The position numbers were made by a program, and so were the translations under genes. A stretch of DNA of 28,962 nt from Bacillota bacterium. Its GTDB lineage: Bacteria; Bacillota; Clostridia; Lachnospirales; Lachnospiraceae. Each line of letters begins with the position of its first letter. Within the stretch, counting starts at the first letter, position 1. Below the pieces are notes generated by a model. It ran no database searches. It saw only the letters and a list, made by a program, of their open reading frames with translations, and was not told the origin of the DNA. The stretch is taken from the NCBI GenBank assembly GCA_023415635.1, contig JAEZJV010000056.1:1-28962 (forward strand), read 5' to 3'. Positions 1-9,100 of the stretch are shown piece by piece.

Positions 1-346
1 TCGACGGGGGTTTTGAAATTGTAGAAGCCATTCGCAGACTAGGACTGCGTCAACAACTTAGAACTAAAATTAAACGCAAACGATAATTACGAATTAGCTG
101 CTGCGTAAGCAGCTTGTCGACCTTAGGCAACTCGCGGCTTAAGATCTCGGCATCAAATTAGCGGGGACCTTTATCTTCAAAGCTTTGAGAGGATAGAAGA
201 TTAATGAAGCTACCAAAGTCTAAAGCCTGTCAGCCGGCGTTAGACGGAGGGAACAGCGTGTTTGGGCACGCATAAAAGACGGACTGTAATGGGAGAAACT
301 GCAATGAATGGGCTTTCGGACCGGGGTTCGACTCCCCGCAGCTCCA
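1..346 (+). ncRNA. ssrA: tmRNA (transfer-messenger RNA), 5' end cut by the window
   Basis: Transfer-messenger RNA, which rescues stalled ribosomes and tags the nascent protein for proteolysis. Seen directly: the window opens on TCGACGGGG, a conserved 5' word of tmRNA. A tag reading frame begins at the GCA resume codon at 76-78 and encodes ANDNYELAAA before TAA at 106-108. The 3' end carries the TΨC-arm-like GGGGTTCGACTCCCC (323-337) and the acceptor strand CAGCTCCA ending at 346. CCA does not appear to be encoded, since the next bases are CTT. About a dozen 5' bases, including the other acceptor strand, lie outside the window. The tag resembles the E. coli tag (ANDENYALAA) and ends in three alanines. 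Confidence 0.93.
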
Positions 347-383
347 CTTTTGGTATCGCCAATCGTGTTGAATTTATGAAATA

Positions 384-418
384 AAGCCTTGCAACAGTAA
401 TTGTTGCAAGGCTTTTTT
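384..418 (+). terminator. Rho-independent terminator after tmRNA
   Basis: A perfect 13-bp stem (384-396 pairing with 402-414, core GCCTTGCAACA) has a 5-nt loop and runs into TTTTTT at 413-418. It stands 38 nt beyond the tmRNA 3' end and would end its transcript. Confidence 0.88.
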
Positions 419-549
419 GCGTTGGAAGCCTTTATAAAGCTAAGTCGGAATTGAATGGATTTTTCAAACGAATGGATATATAAACTGAATTCTGAATGAA
501 ATTATGATAACGGTAAAAACTATTTATAACTGATATTGGAGGTAAAAGA

Positions 550-750
550 ATGTCAAACAGGATAAATAGTCAAAACCCTAACCGTACCAACAGGAATAAT
601 AATGGTCTGGCTGAAAAAAATATCACAGCGGACGATATGAGAAAATACAAAAATGCTCTGGATGACACCAGAAGTTATATCAGCGGAACGGAAGAGTTAT
701 CCTCTTCCAGCCATAAGTTCAGCGAAGAAGCTCCTGACCATAATCAATAA
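550..750 (+). CDS. Small asparagine-rich hypothetical protein (66 aa)
   Basis: I do not recognise this family. The frame has a clear ribosome binding site (GGAGGT, 538-543) six bases before ATG, which makes it a credible gene despite its size. The first 20 residues are rich in Asn, Arg and Ser and likely disordered. The middle (about 25-50) could form a short helix with a Tyr/Lys/Asp pattern, and the tail is acidic and serine-rich. There is no signal peptide, membrane segment or cysteine. It stands alone between the tmRNA terminator and a hairpin at 796-826, so it is probably monocistronic. A cytosolic or spore-associated small protein is possible, but nothing in the sequence shows it. Confidence 0.6.
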   Translation: MSNRINSQNPNRTNRNNNGLAEKNITADDMRKYKNALDDTRSYISGTEELSSSSHKFSEEAPDHNQ

Positions 751-795
751 AAAAGTGTTGCTTGTAAATGATGTGATCCCAATAAGTTAGACTTT

Positions 796-832
796 ATTGC
801 GTAGTAGTTATTAACTGCTACGCAATTGCTTT
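796..832 (+). terminator. Possible terminator hairpin after the small protein gene
   Basis: A 15-bp stem with one G-U pair (796-810 pairing with 812-826) is followed by a weak T-rich tail (TTGCTTT). The arms nearly touch, so the innermost pairs must open to form a loop. The poor T-tract makes termination less certain. It could also act as a bidirectional or stabilising hairpin. Confidence 0.45.
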
Positions 833-1000
833 ATACAGCCAAGAGGCTAAGTCATATTCTACCACAGCTCCTGAAGAAAGGATTGTTTGCATGTGAATAA
901 TTCTGGACATGATGGTATCTACATTTTCATGCAGAATATTTAATTATTATACTAAATAAAACAAAAATCAACAGGATATACTAAAATTATACAAAATTAA

Positions 1001-1030
1001 TTGACAAGATAGTACAATTTAGGTTATACT
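1001..1030 (+). promoter_or_regulatory. Sigma-A promoter for the TetR gene and chemosensory cluster
   Basis: TTGACA at 1001-1006 is a perfect -35 box. TATACT at 1025-1030 follows after an 18-bp spacer and matches the -10 consensus at five of six positions. The start of transcription would fall near 1037, just before the palindrome at 1042-1059. Confidence 0.78.
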
Positions 1031-1041
1031 ACCCTTAAGCT

Positions 1042-1059
1042 GGTTAATACTTACTAACC
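1042..1059 (+). promoter_or_regulatory. Candidate TetR-type operator
   Basis: An imperfect 18-bp palindrome (GGTTAATACTTACTAACC; 14 of 18 positions symmetric) sits between the -10 box and the ribosome binding site of the TetR gene. That is the usual place for autoregulation in this family. Its use as an operator is inference from position and symmetry. Confidence 0.5.
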
Positions 1060-1072
1060 AAGGAGGTAATAT

Positions 1073-1663
1073 ATGACAAGCAACATGCTGCTACACAGAA
1101 GAGAATATATCATTTTGGCTGCCATTGAGGTAATTAATGAATACGGTGTCTCGAGTTTTTCTACAAAGGAAGTTTCTAAACGAGTAGGTATATCAGAACC
1201 TGCAATCTTTAAACATTTCAAAACAAAGGTGGATTTGCTTAAAGCCGTGATAGATCGTTTTTCTCATTATGACTGTGACATGATCCACTCAATACGTTCT
1301 AAAAAGCTGAATGCTATCGAAAGCATTACTCTATTCATCAATACCTTCACTACATATTATGAAAATTATCCAGCCATGACCGAACTAACACAAAGCTTTG
1401 AAGATTTTCGACGAGATCCGAATTTCACTGACCAAATTCAAGAGATACTTCAGACAAGAAAAAACTTTATGATTGAGCTTACGGAACAAGGGAAAGCTTC
1501 CGGTGAGTTTAAGCCGGAGATTGATGAGGAGCAGTTGGCGGTAACAATCTTAGGTATGGAGAGGGAGTGGAGTCTGAACTGGCGTTTTTCCGGTTACAGC
1601 TTTTCACTGAGTGAAAAAATATCTTCAAATCTGAATATGTTAATAGAACTATCAAAACTGTAG
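1073..1663 (+). CDS. TetR/AcrR-family transcriptional regulator
   Basis: A ligand-responsive DNA-binding repressor by family. The 196-residue length is typical. The N-terminal helix-turn-helix spans about residues 10-56, with the recognition region VGISEPAIFKHFKTK matching the usual TetR pattern. Residues 60-196 are all-helical and variable, as expected for a ligand-binding and dimer domain; the ligand cannot be inferred. ATG follows AGGAGG (1061-1066). The gene is first in a line of chemosensory genes, with no visible terminator before cheA, so it probably controls both itself and that operon through the palindrome at 1042-1059. TetR regulators are more often linked to efflux pumps than to cheA, which makes this pairing worth noting. 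Confidence 0.9.
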   Translation: MTSNMLLHRREYIILAAIEVINEYGVSSFSTKEVSKRVGISEPAIFKHFKTKVDLLKAVIDRFSHYDCDMIHSIRSKKLNAIESITLFINTFTTYYENYPAMTELTQSFEDFRRDPNFTDQIQEILQTRKNFMIELTEQGKASGEFKPEIDEEQLAVTILGMEREWSLNWRFSGYSFSLSEKISSNLNMLIELSKL

Positions 1664-1758
1664 ATTAATACAACGGCTGATGCTTGGACGGAACAAGAAG
1701 ACAGGAAATATATTGTGAGGGATGTGATTATCTGCCAAATCTGATTACCAATGAAACA

Positions 1759-3771
1759 ATGCTCGAAGTGTATCTGTTTGAAACGACACAGAATGTCGAG
1801 CAGCTGGAACAATGTATATTGGATAATGAAAAACAAAGTAGCTATGCCCAGTCCACAATCAATGAAATCTTTCGGATTATGCATACAATTAAAGGCTCAT
1901 CAGCAATGATGATGTTTAATAACATATCCGGTCTGGCGCATTCTATGGAGGATCTTTTTTACTTTATCCGCGAGCATAATCCCAAAAATGTGGACTATGC
2001 GATGCTCTCCTCCTTTATCCTGGAGGGGGTGGATTTCATCAGGGAGGAGCTGCAGAAAATCAGTAATCAAAGGAGTGCTGATGGGAATGCAGCTGAATTA
2101 ATTGAAAGAATAAAAGCCTTTTTAAGTGAATTAAGACAGGATAACAAACTTCAACCAGAAGCCGGGAATCCTGTCAGCGTACAACCGAAGCATTTCTACA
2201 TACCTCCTGACCAGGAAGGGAGAGGGACTGAATACAACATATTTAAAGCCAAAATATTTTTCTTAGAAGACTGCGAAATGGAGAACATCAGAGCATTTAC
2301 CATTGTCCATCATAGCAAAGAGATTGCGAAGGAGGTATATCATCTGCCCGAAGATATCATTGAAGATGAGGGCAGCTTACAGAAGATAAAGCAGGAGGGC
2401 TTCCGGATTTACCTAAAAACTGAGAAGTCCTATGAAGAAATTAACGAATTCCTGGAACAGACTATATTTTTAAAGAGCTTAGAACTAATGCAGCTGGATA
2501 ATGACGACGAGCTAAAGCAGTTTTACAAAAATGACAGGATCGTATTGGATACACCTCCAATCCAGATTCCAAAGCTGCAGATGGAGAGTTCTTCCACAAT
2601 CAATCAAAGCATGATCAGTGTGAATATCGTTAAGCTGGATAAGCTGATGGACCTGGTCAGTGAATTGGTGATAGCTGAAGCAATGGTTACGCAAAATCCT
2701 GATTTGAAGGGCTTGGAGCTGGATAATTTCAGAAAAGCAGCTCATCAGCTTCACAAAATTTCTAATGAACTACAGGATACAGTCATGTCAGTCAGAATGG
2801 TACCATTGTCAGGAATCTTCCATAAAATGCAGCGTATCGTCCGGGACATGAGCAAAAAATTGGATAAAGAGGTCCAACTGGAATTGATCGGAGAGGAGAC
2901 GGAAGTTGATAAGAATATCATAGAGCATATTTCTGATCCTCTGATGCATCTTGTAAGGAATGCCATAGACCATGGAATTGAGAATACTCAGAACAGGAAG
3001 CAAAATAACAAGCCGGTAATTGGAAAAATTACGCTGGAAGCAAGAAATGCCGGAAGTGATGTTGTTATTATGGTTAAGGATGACGGAAATGGCTTGAATA
3101 AGCAAAAAATACTTTCCAGGGCTAGGGAAAGTAATCTGCTTATCAAACCGGATAATGAATTAAGTGAGAAAGAAATATTCAATCTTATTTTTCTGCCGGG
3201 CTTTTCTACCAATGAGAATATTACCGAATTCAGCGGACGTGGAGTTGGAATGGATGTGGTGACTAAGAATATTGAAGAAGTCAACGGTACAATATCGGTC
3301 GACAGCAAGGAAGGAGCCGGTTCCGTATTCAATCTGAAGATCCCGCTAACTTTAGCCATTATTGATGGAATGAATGTGAAAGTAGGGAATTCATATTATA
3401 CAATTCCTATTTCCTCTATCAAGGAATCCTTCCGTCCAATGAAATCGAATCTGATCAGGGATCCGGACGGTAATGAGATGATCATGGTAAGAGGAAAATG
3501 CTACCCAATTCTTCGTCTACATGAAATCTACCAAGTAAAAACAAAGATTATAGATTTAACGGAAGGTATCTTTGTTATGATTGAGCACGATGAAAAGATG
3601 TTTTGTATTTTTGCGGACGAACTGATCGGACAGCAGCAGGTTGTAATAAAATCCTTACCCAGCTATATAAAGAGGTCAGGAGTAGTGAAGGGCTTGGCAG
3701 GATGTACTCTGTTAGGTGAAGGAAGCATCAGCCTTATTCTGGATATCGGAGGACTTTATAGTTATATCTAG
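1759..3771 (+). CDS. cheA: Chemotaxis histidine kinase CheA
   Basis: The central kinase of chemosensory arrays, which takes phosphate from ATP to its own P1 His and then to a receiver protein. Domains in order, numbered from ATG 1759 (670 aa): P1 HPt with phospho-acceptor H42 in MHTIKGSS; a P2-like segment at about 160-255; P3 dimerisation from about 290; P4 ATPase with N box HLVRNAIDHG (N401), G1 DDGNG (about 441) and GRGVGMD (about 495); and a CheW-like P5 from about 535 to the end. All catalytic motifs are intact. The start is unsure: the frame is open upstream to TTG 1684, ATG 1759 has no Shine-Dalgarno, and family P1 His usually lies near 45-48, which would fit a start slightly upstream (CTG 1732 or 1741). 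cheW, a receptor and a receiver follow on the same strand. Confidence 0.93.
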   Translation: MLEVYLFETTQNVEQLEQCILDNEKQSSYAQSTINEIFRIMHTIKGSSAMMMFNNISGLAHSMEDLFYFIREHNPKNVDYAMLSSFILEGVDFIREELQKISNQRSADGNAAELIERIKAFLSELRQDNKLQPEAGNPVSVQPKHFYIPPDQEGRGTEYNIFKAKIFFLEDCEMENIRAFTIVHHSKEIAKEVYHLPEDIIEDEGSLQKIKQEGFRIYLKTEKSYEEINEFLEQTIFLKSLELMQLDNDDELKQFYKNDRIVLDTPPIQIPKLQMESSSTINQSMISVNIVKLDKLMDLVSELVIAEAMVTQNPDLKGLELDNFRKAAHQLHKISNELQDTVMSVRMVPLSGIFHKMQRIVRDMSKKLDKEVQLELIGEETEVDKNIIEHISDPLMHLVRNAIDHGIENTQNRKQNNKPVIGKITLEARNAGSDVVIMVKDDGNGLNKQKILSRARESNLLIKPDNELSEKEIFNLIFLPGFSTNENITEFSGRGVGMDVVTKNIEEVNGTISVDSKEGAGSVFNLKIPLTLAIIDGMNVKVGNSYYTIPISSIKESFRPMKSNLIRDPDGNEMIMVRGKCYPILRLHEIYQVKTKIIDLTEGIFVMIEHDEKMFCIFADELIGQQQVVIKSLPSYIKRSGVVKGLAGCTLLGEGSISLILDIGGLYSYI

Positions 3772-3822
3772 AGCTGATTACAGGTTATTCGTAAGATAAA
3801 AAATATAGAAATGAGATGAATT

Positions 3823-4305
3823 ATGACTGAGATGAATGAATTGTATGAAGAGGAAGATACCTTGACGGGAAGGTTCCTTACCTTTGCCGTAGGAACGGAA
3901 GTGTATGGAATTGAAATCAAATATGTTACCGAGATTATCGGAATACAGGCTATTACAGAAATACCTGAGCTTCCGGAATATATACGAGGAATAATAAACC
4001 TGCGCGGCAAGATTATTCCCGTTATGGATGTAAGGCTGCGGTTTAAAAAGAATTATATCGAATATAATGATCGCACCTGCGTTATAGTAATTGATTTACA
4101 GAATATATCGATCGGGCTGATAGTGGATAGCGTATCAGAGGTTATCACCATACCTGAGACTGAGATTGTAACTCCTCCGGATATGGGAACAGAAGGAAAT
4201 AAATATATCAACGGAATAGGTAAGGTAGGGAATGAAGTGAAGCTTTTGCTGGACTGCAGCAGACTGATTAATGAAAGTGATTTACAGAATATAACTAATT
4301 CTTAA
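3823..4305 (+). CDS. cheW: Chemotaxis coupling protein CheW
   Basis: The adaptor that joins CheA to chemoreceptors in the cytoplasmic array. The 160-residue length is the usual size. After an acidic N-terminal tail (about 1-15), the fold starts at LTFAVGTEVYGIEI. It continues with the hallmark IPELPEYIRGIINLRGKIIP (about 47-66), where NLRG is the receptor/CheA-binding signature, then ENIS/IGLIVDSVSEV. It lies 51 nt after cheA and 18 nt before the receptor gene, consistent with one operon. The ribosome binding site is weak (GAGATG), so translation may depend partly on upstream genes. Confidence 0.94.
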   Translation: MTEMNELYEEEDTLTGRFLTFAVGTEVYGIEIKYVTEIIGIQAITEIPELPEYIRGIINLRGKIIPVMDVRLRFKKNYIEYNDRTCVIVIDLQNISIGLIVDSVSEVITIPETEIVTPPDMGTEGNKYINGIGKVGNEVKLLLDCSRLINESDLQNITNS

Positions 4306-4323
4306 ATCTGGGAGGAAGATAAT

Positions 4324-6048
4324 ATGAAATGGTTTGGTAATTTAAAAATAAGAGTGAAGCTGATTGGATGCTTTATAATTCTTGCATTGTTTGCCGGATT
4401 GATAGGTTTTATCGGAATAAGTAATATGAGTACAGAGAATGAGCGAGGAGAAGAAATGTATCAGTATTTCTTAACCTCAAAGAAGCTTGCTGATATTCAG
4501 AAAAATCTTCTTGTTGTCAGATCTGATTATTTACTAATGCTTTATGATCGAGATACTTCATTGTTTCAGAAGAGATATGATGATATAGCTGAGTGCTCAA
4601 ATAATACGAATGCCATTCTGTCTGAATTAGATACTGCAAAACTATCAGTTGAAGAAAGAGAGATCTTTGACAGTATCAAAGACGATCTTGAGAAATACAG
4701 AGAGATCCGTAACCAAAATATTGAACTGATAAAGAATCAGAAATATGACGAAGCCGTACTGAAAACCCCAGAATTGACACAAGCTCGGGAAGCGGTAGAA
4801 AACGCTATAGCAAAAGAAATTGACTATAATACAGCTCATGTTCAGGAGCAATCTGAACTGAATGAGAAGGAATTTGACCAACAATCAATACTCATGATCA
4901 CAATTGTTATTATAGTTTTAGTGGGATCAATTGCACTGGGAGTTATTGTTGCCGGTATTATCAGCAAGCCGTTAATTAAGCTGTTATCAGCTGCCAATAA
5001 GATAGCGGACGGAGATCTGGACGTCATCATTACTGCGGAGACTAAGGATGAAGTGGGTAGCCTCTCCTTAGCCTTCAAAAAGATGGCTGATAATCTGAAC
5101 GAAATCATGTTGAATATCAGTATGGCGGCAGAGCAGGTTGCGGCAGGTTCAAGGCAGGTGTCTGAATCAAGTATGGCCTTATCACAGGGTGCAACGGAGC
5201 AGGCAAGTACTGTTGAGCAGCTGACGGCAGCCCTGGAAGAGATAGCATCTCAGACCGAAATGAATGCAGAGGGTGCAAATAAAGCGAGTATGCTTGCCGG
5301 ATCAGCAAAGGATAATGCACTACAGGGGAATGACCAGATGCATGATATGCTGAAGGCGATGGATGATATCAATGATTCTTCTAATAATATTTCAAAGATT
5401 ATTAAGGTAATTGACGAGATTGCATTCCAAACTAATATTCTTGCACTAAATGCTGCAGTAGAAGCAGCCAGAGCCGGACAGCACGGAAAAGGTTTTGCCG
5501 TGGTTGCGGAAGAGGTGAGAAATCTTGCTGCAAGAAGTGCAAATGCTGCAAAGGAAACAACGGAAATGATAGAAAGTTCTATAAGGAAGGTGGATGGTGG
5601 TACAAAGATTGCCGGTCATACTGCAGAAGCCCTAAATAGGATTGTCGAGGATATTACCAAGGTCTCCGACTTGGCAGCAGATATTGCTACAGCCTCCAAT
5701 GAACAGGCACAGGGAATTACTCAGGTAAATCAAGGAGTAATGCAGTTATCCGATGTCATCCAGGCCAATTCGGCTACCTCTGAGGAAAGTGCAGCAGCCA
5801 GTGAAGAGCTTTCCAGCCAGGCAGAGTTATTAAAGGAGCAAGTAATCAGGTTTAAGTTGAGAAAGTCTCAGCAGACCTCCTCTGGCTATAACAATCTCCA
5901 GGAACTAAATCCGGATATCATAAAGTTGTTGGAGAGTATGTCAGGAAAAATAAAAGGAAACGTACGTATGGATGCAAAGAATATGGAGCAGGCAGCAGAA
6001 AGGACCAATAAAATAGTATTAAATGATCATGAATTCGGAAAGTATTAA
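4324..6048 (+). CDS. Methyl-accepting chemotaxis protein, 4HB-type sensor
   Basis: A membrane chemoreceptor of 574 residues. Membrane segment 1 spans about 11-33. An extracytoplasmic, helical sensor domain spans about 34-187 and resembles the four-helix-bundle type, with no ligand evident. Membrane segment 2 spans about 188-213, followed by HAMP at about 214-266. A long coiled-coil signalling hairpin follows, with the conserved tip QTNILALNAAVEAARAG at about 367-383. Helices flanking the tip contain Ala/Glu/Gln-rich stretches of the kind methylated by CheR. There is no C-terminal NWETF-like tether; the protein ends in a 30-residue charged tail. GGAGG at 4311-4315 supports the ATG. It probably partners the adjacent CheA and CheW. 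Confidence 0.94.
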   Translation: MKWFGNLKIRVKLIGCFIILALFAGLIGFIGISNMSTENERGEEMYQYFLTSKKLADIQKNLLVVRSDYLLMLYDRDTSLFQKRYDDIAECSNNTNAILSELDTAKLSVEEREIFDSIKDDLEKYREIRNQNIELIKNQKYDEAVLKTPELTQAREAVENAIAKEIDYNTAHVQEQSELNEKEFDQQSILMITIVIIVLVGSIALGVIVAGIISKPLIKLLSAANKIADGDLDVIITAETKDEVGSLSLAFKKMADNLNEIMLNISMAAEQVAAGSRQVSESSMALSQGATEQASTVEQLTAALEEIASQTEMNAEGANKASMLAGSAKDNALQGNDQMHDMLKAMDDINDSSNNISKIIKVIDEIAFQTNILALNAAVEAARAGQHGKGFAVVAEEVRNLAARSANAAKETTEMIESSIRKVDGGTKIAGHTAEALNRIVEDITKVSDLAADIATASNEQAQGITQVNQGVMQLSDVIQANSATSEESAAASEELSSQAELLKEQVIRFKLRKSQQTSSGYNNLQELNPDIIKLLESMSGKIKGNVRMDAKNMEQAAERTNKIVLNDHEFGKY

Positions 6049-6110
6049 GGGTTACGCTGAATAGAGAGTTTTAATGTAATCCATTATGGACAAGGGCTTG
6101 AGGTAAAATT

Positions 6111-9100
6111 ATGAGAGATACGAAGGTCTGGATTGAAAAAAATAGGAATGAGGAACAGCTTCTCACCGTGCTTTCCTGCTTAGGTGACGGATTGATTACT
6201 ACTGATTTGCTGGGTAGGATCACGTTTATGAACCCGGCTGCTGAAGAAATCACCGGTTGGAGCCACGAAAATGCCAGTGGGAAGCTTTTTGAAGAAGTAT
6301 TGCATCTTGCCAATGCGGATACTCTTGAAAAAATTAATAGTCCGATTAAACAGGCGTTGGAAGAGGGGAAGATAGTCGGCCTTCCAAAAAACTCTGCTAT
6401 ATTGTTTGATGAAAGATTGAAATATATTTCAGCAAGCTTTGCTCCGATCGTTCGAGAATCTAAAACCTTAGGTGTTGTAGTGGTGTTCCGCGAAATCACC
6501 AGAATTAAGAAAGAAGAGAAAGCCTTATTAATTGAAAGAGATAATCTGAAGGTTGTATTTGAAGCATCACCCAGCGGTAAAGCAATCGTTGATCGAAATC
6601 TTATTATTCGAAAAATCAACGAAACCCTATTGAAAGTGCTGAATAAGGAATGTGAGGAAGTATTGGGGAAACGCTTTGGAGATGGAACAAAGTGCCCTTA
6701 TTGTACAGATTTGAGCTGTGGAAATACACTCTACTGTAATGAGTGTCTGGTATCCTCCTATGTGGAGAAGGTATTTGAAACCGGTGAATCCTATGTCGGA
6801 ATAAACATCGGTTATTATACTAGAGAGGAGGATTCGGACAGGAGTTTGTGGAGAAAATATGATTTTGTCCCAATAGAAATTGACCATGAGCCCTGTGTCA
6901 TGGTAGATGTGGAAAACATTACGGAACAGAAAAGAAATGAAGAGACGTTGGTTCGAGTAAATGATTTCTATATGCGTATGTTCGAAAACTTTCCAGCCTA
7001 TATATTTAGGACTGACATTGAAGGTAATGTAATTTATATGAGTAATAATTGGATAGAACTGGTCGGGGATTTTATAGAAGGTAATATTGATAAAATCTGG
7101 TCTGAATATCTTCATCCCGATGATAAGAAGAAATTTTTCCGACTTAGAGGAGCTGCATATAAAAAATACAAGCCATATGAGATTGTAGTCCGAATCATGA
7201 ATAGCACAGGGAGCTATCGATGGATCAATATATTTCATCGCCCGGTCTATAATATGGAGAATCGAATTGACGGTTTTATCGGAATGGCTCTGGACATTCA
7301 TGATAAGAAGGAGATGGAGGATGAATTAGCCAACAGTGAAAGCAGATACCGTGCTCTGTTTAAAAATATGCACGCCGGCTTTGCTTACCATAAAGCTTTA
7401 TATGATAAAGACGGAAGGCTACAAGATTTACAGTTTATTCTTTTCAATGATGCATACAGAGATATGTTTCTAAAGGAAAGAGATAATGTAACAGGATTAT
7501 TGTATTCTGATATATTTCCTAACGGTGTAGGTGATTTAGTACATAACAGAGCAGCATTTGAGGAGGTTCTGAAGGAAAGAAAGAGTGTTCATTATGATGA
7601 AATTTATTTTACGACATTCAAACGATGGTATTCCTTTTCCTTATTTAGCCCTGAAGAAGGATATTTAGCAATTATTATCCATGACATTGATGAAAAGAAA
7701 AAAGCAGGTATTCTGCTTAAGGATGCGAAGGAACAGGCAGAGAAGGCGAATCAGGCAAAAAGTGAATTTCTTGCCAATATGAGCCATGAAATCCGAACTC
7801 CGGCCAATGGAATCGTTGGTATGATTGAACTTACACTGCTGACCGACCTCACCTATGAGCAGAAAGCTAATCTGATGACAGCAAAACACTGTGTAGATTC
7901 TCTGCTGAATGTAATTAACGATATCTTGGATTTTTCCAAGATGGAAGCAGGAAAGATGGCTATAAAAAAGGAAAATTTCAATATCAAGAAGCTTCTCGAT
8001 GAGATCACGAAAACACATTATTTCCGTGCCAGTGAGAAGAAACTGGATTTATTTTATGCTTTCTCCTCCAATATCAATCCGTATCTGATAGGGGATTCCT
8101 TCCGTTTGCAGCAGATATTGAATAATCTGATCAATAATGCTGTCAAATTTACAGAACAGGGTTCGATCACGGTTGAGGTTAAGGGACTGTCAGCTACGGA
8201 CACGATGATTGAACTGCAATTTTCTGTCAAGGATACAGGAATTGGAATTGCTCCGGAGAATATGGATTTGCTCTTTAAGAGCTTCAGCCAGGTAGATGGC
8301 TCCAACACTCGCAAATATGGTGGCACCGGGCTGGGACTTGTAATTTCAAAACAGCTGGTGGAAATCATGGGTGGAAGGATATGGGTAGAAAGCAAGAAGG
8401 GTATCGGAAGTGTATTTTCTTTTGTCATACCTTTTGAAATCGGTAGGCGAACGGAGAATAAAATAATCACCGATACCATCCAGCAGGACATAATGATGAA
8501 TAACATGTCCGTCCTGATAGTGGAAGATGACAGTGTCAATCAACAGGTGATTTCCTGTATGCTGAAGGAAAAGGGCTGCCAGACTGATTTTGCATGCAAT
8601 GGCCTGGAAGCCTTGGAAGCATATGATAAAAAGGAGTACGATATCATATTGATGGATATCTTGATGCCGATAATGGATGGTGTTGAAGCGGCAAGGCTGA
8701 TTCGAGAGAAGGAAGCGGGTAGAAAACACACACCGATTATAGCAATCACTGCGCATGCACTACGGGGAGACAGAGAGAGATTTTTAAAGCTCGGTATGGA
8801 TGAATACATAGCAAAACCGATTAAGATGGAGGAATTGTTCTTTACTCTTGACAAAGTTCTATTTGGGACTCATAATCAGGAGGGTACTGAGGTAGAGGTG
8901 AAGATTACCGATTACGGAATTCTCACGACCAATACAGGTAATAAACCAGAATCTAATAATCATTCAACTGTCATGAGAAAACTCATGTCTAAGATAGATG
9001 CAATGGATTCCATGATTATGGGCAGGGATTTTGAAATAATCGAAAAGTATGCGAATGGGCTGAAGGAGCTTTTTGATGGTATTGAAGCGACTGAGTTAAA

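Noticed and set aside
6627..8756. Long minus-strand frames opposite the hybrid kinase
   Set aside because: They mirror the codon pattern of the kinase gene and lack starts with ribosome sites; domain content on the plus strand is unmistakable.
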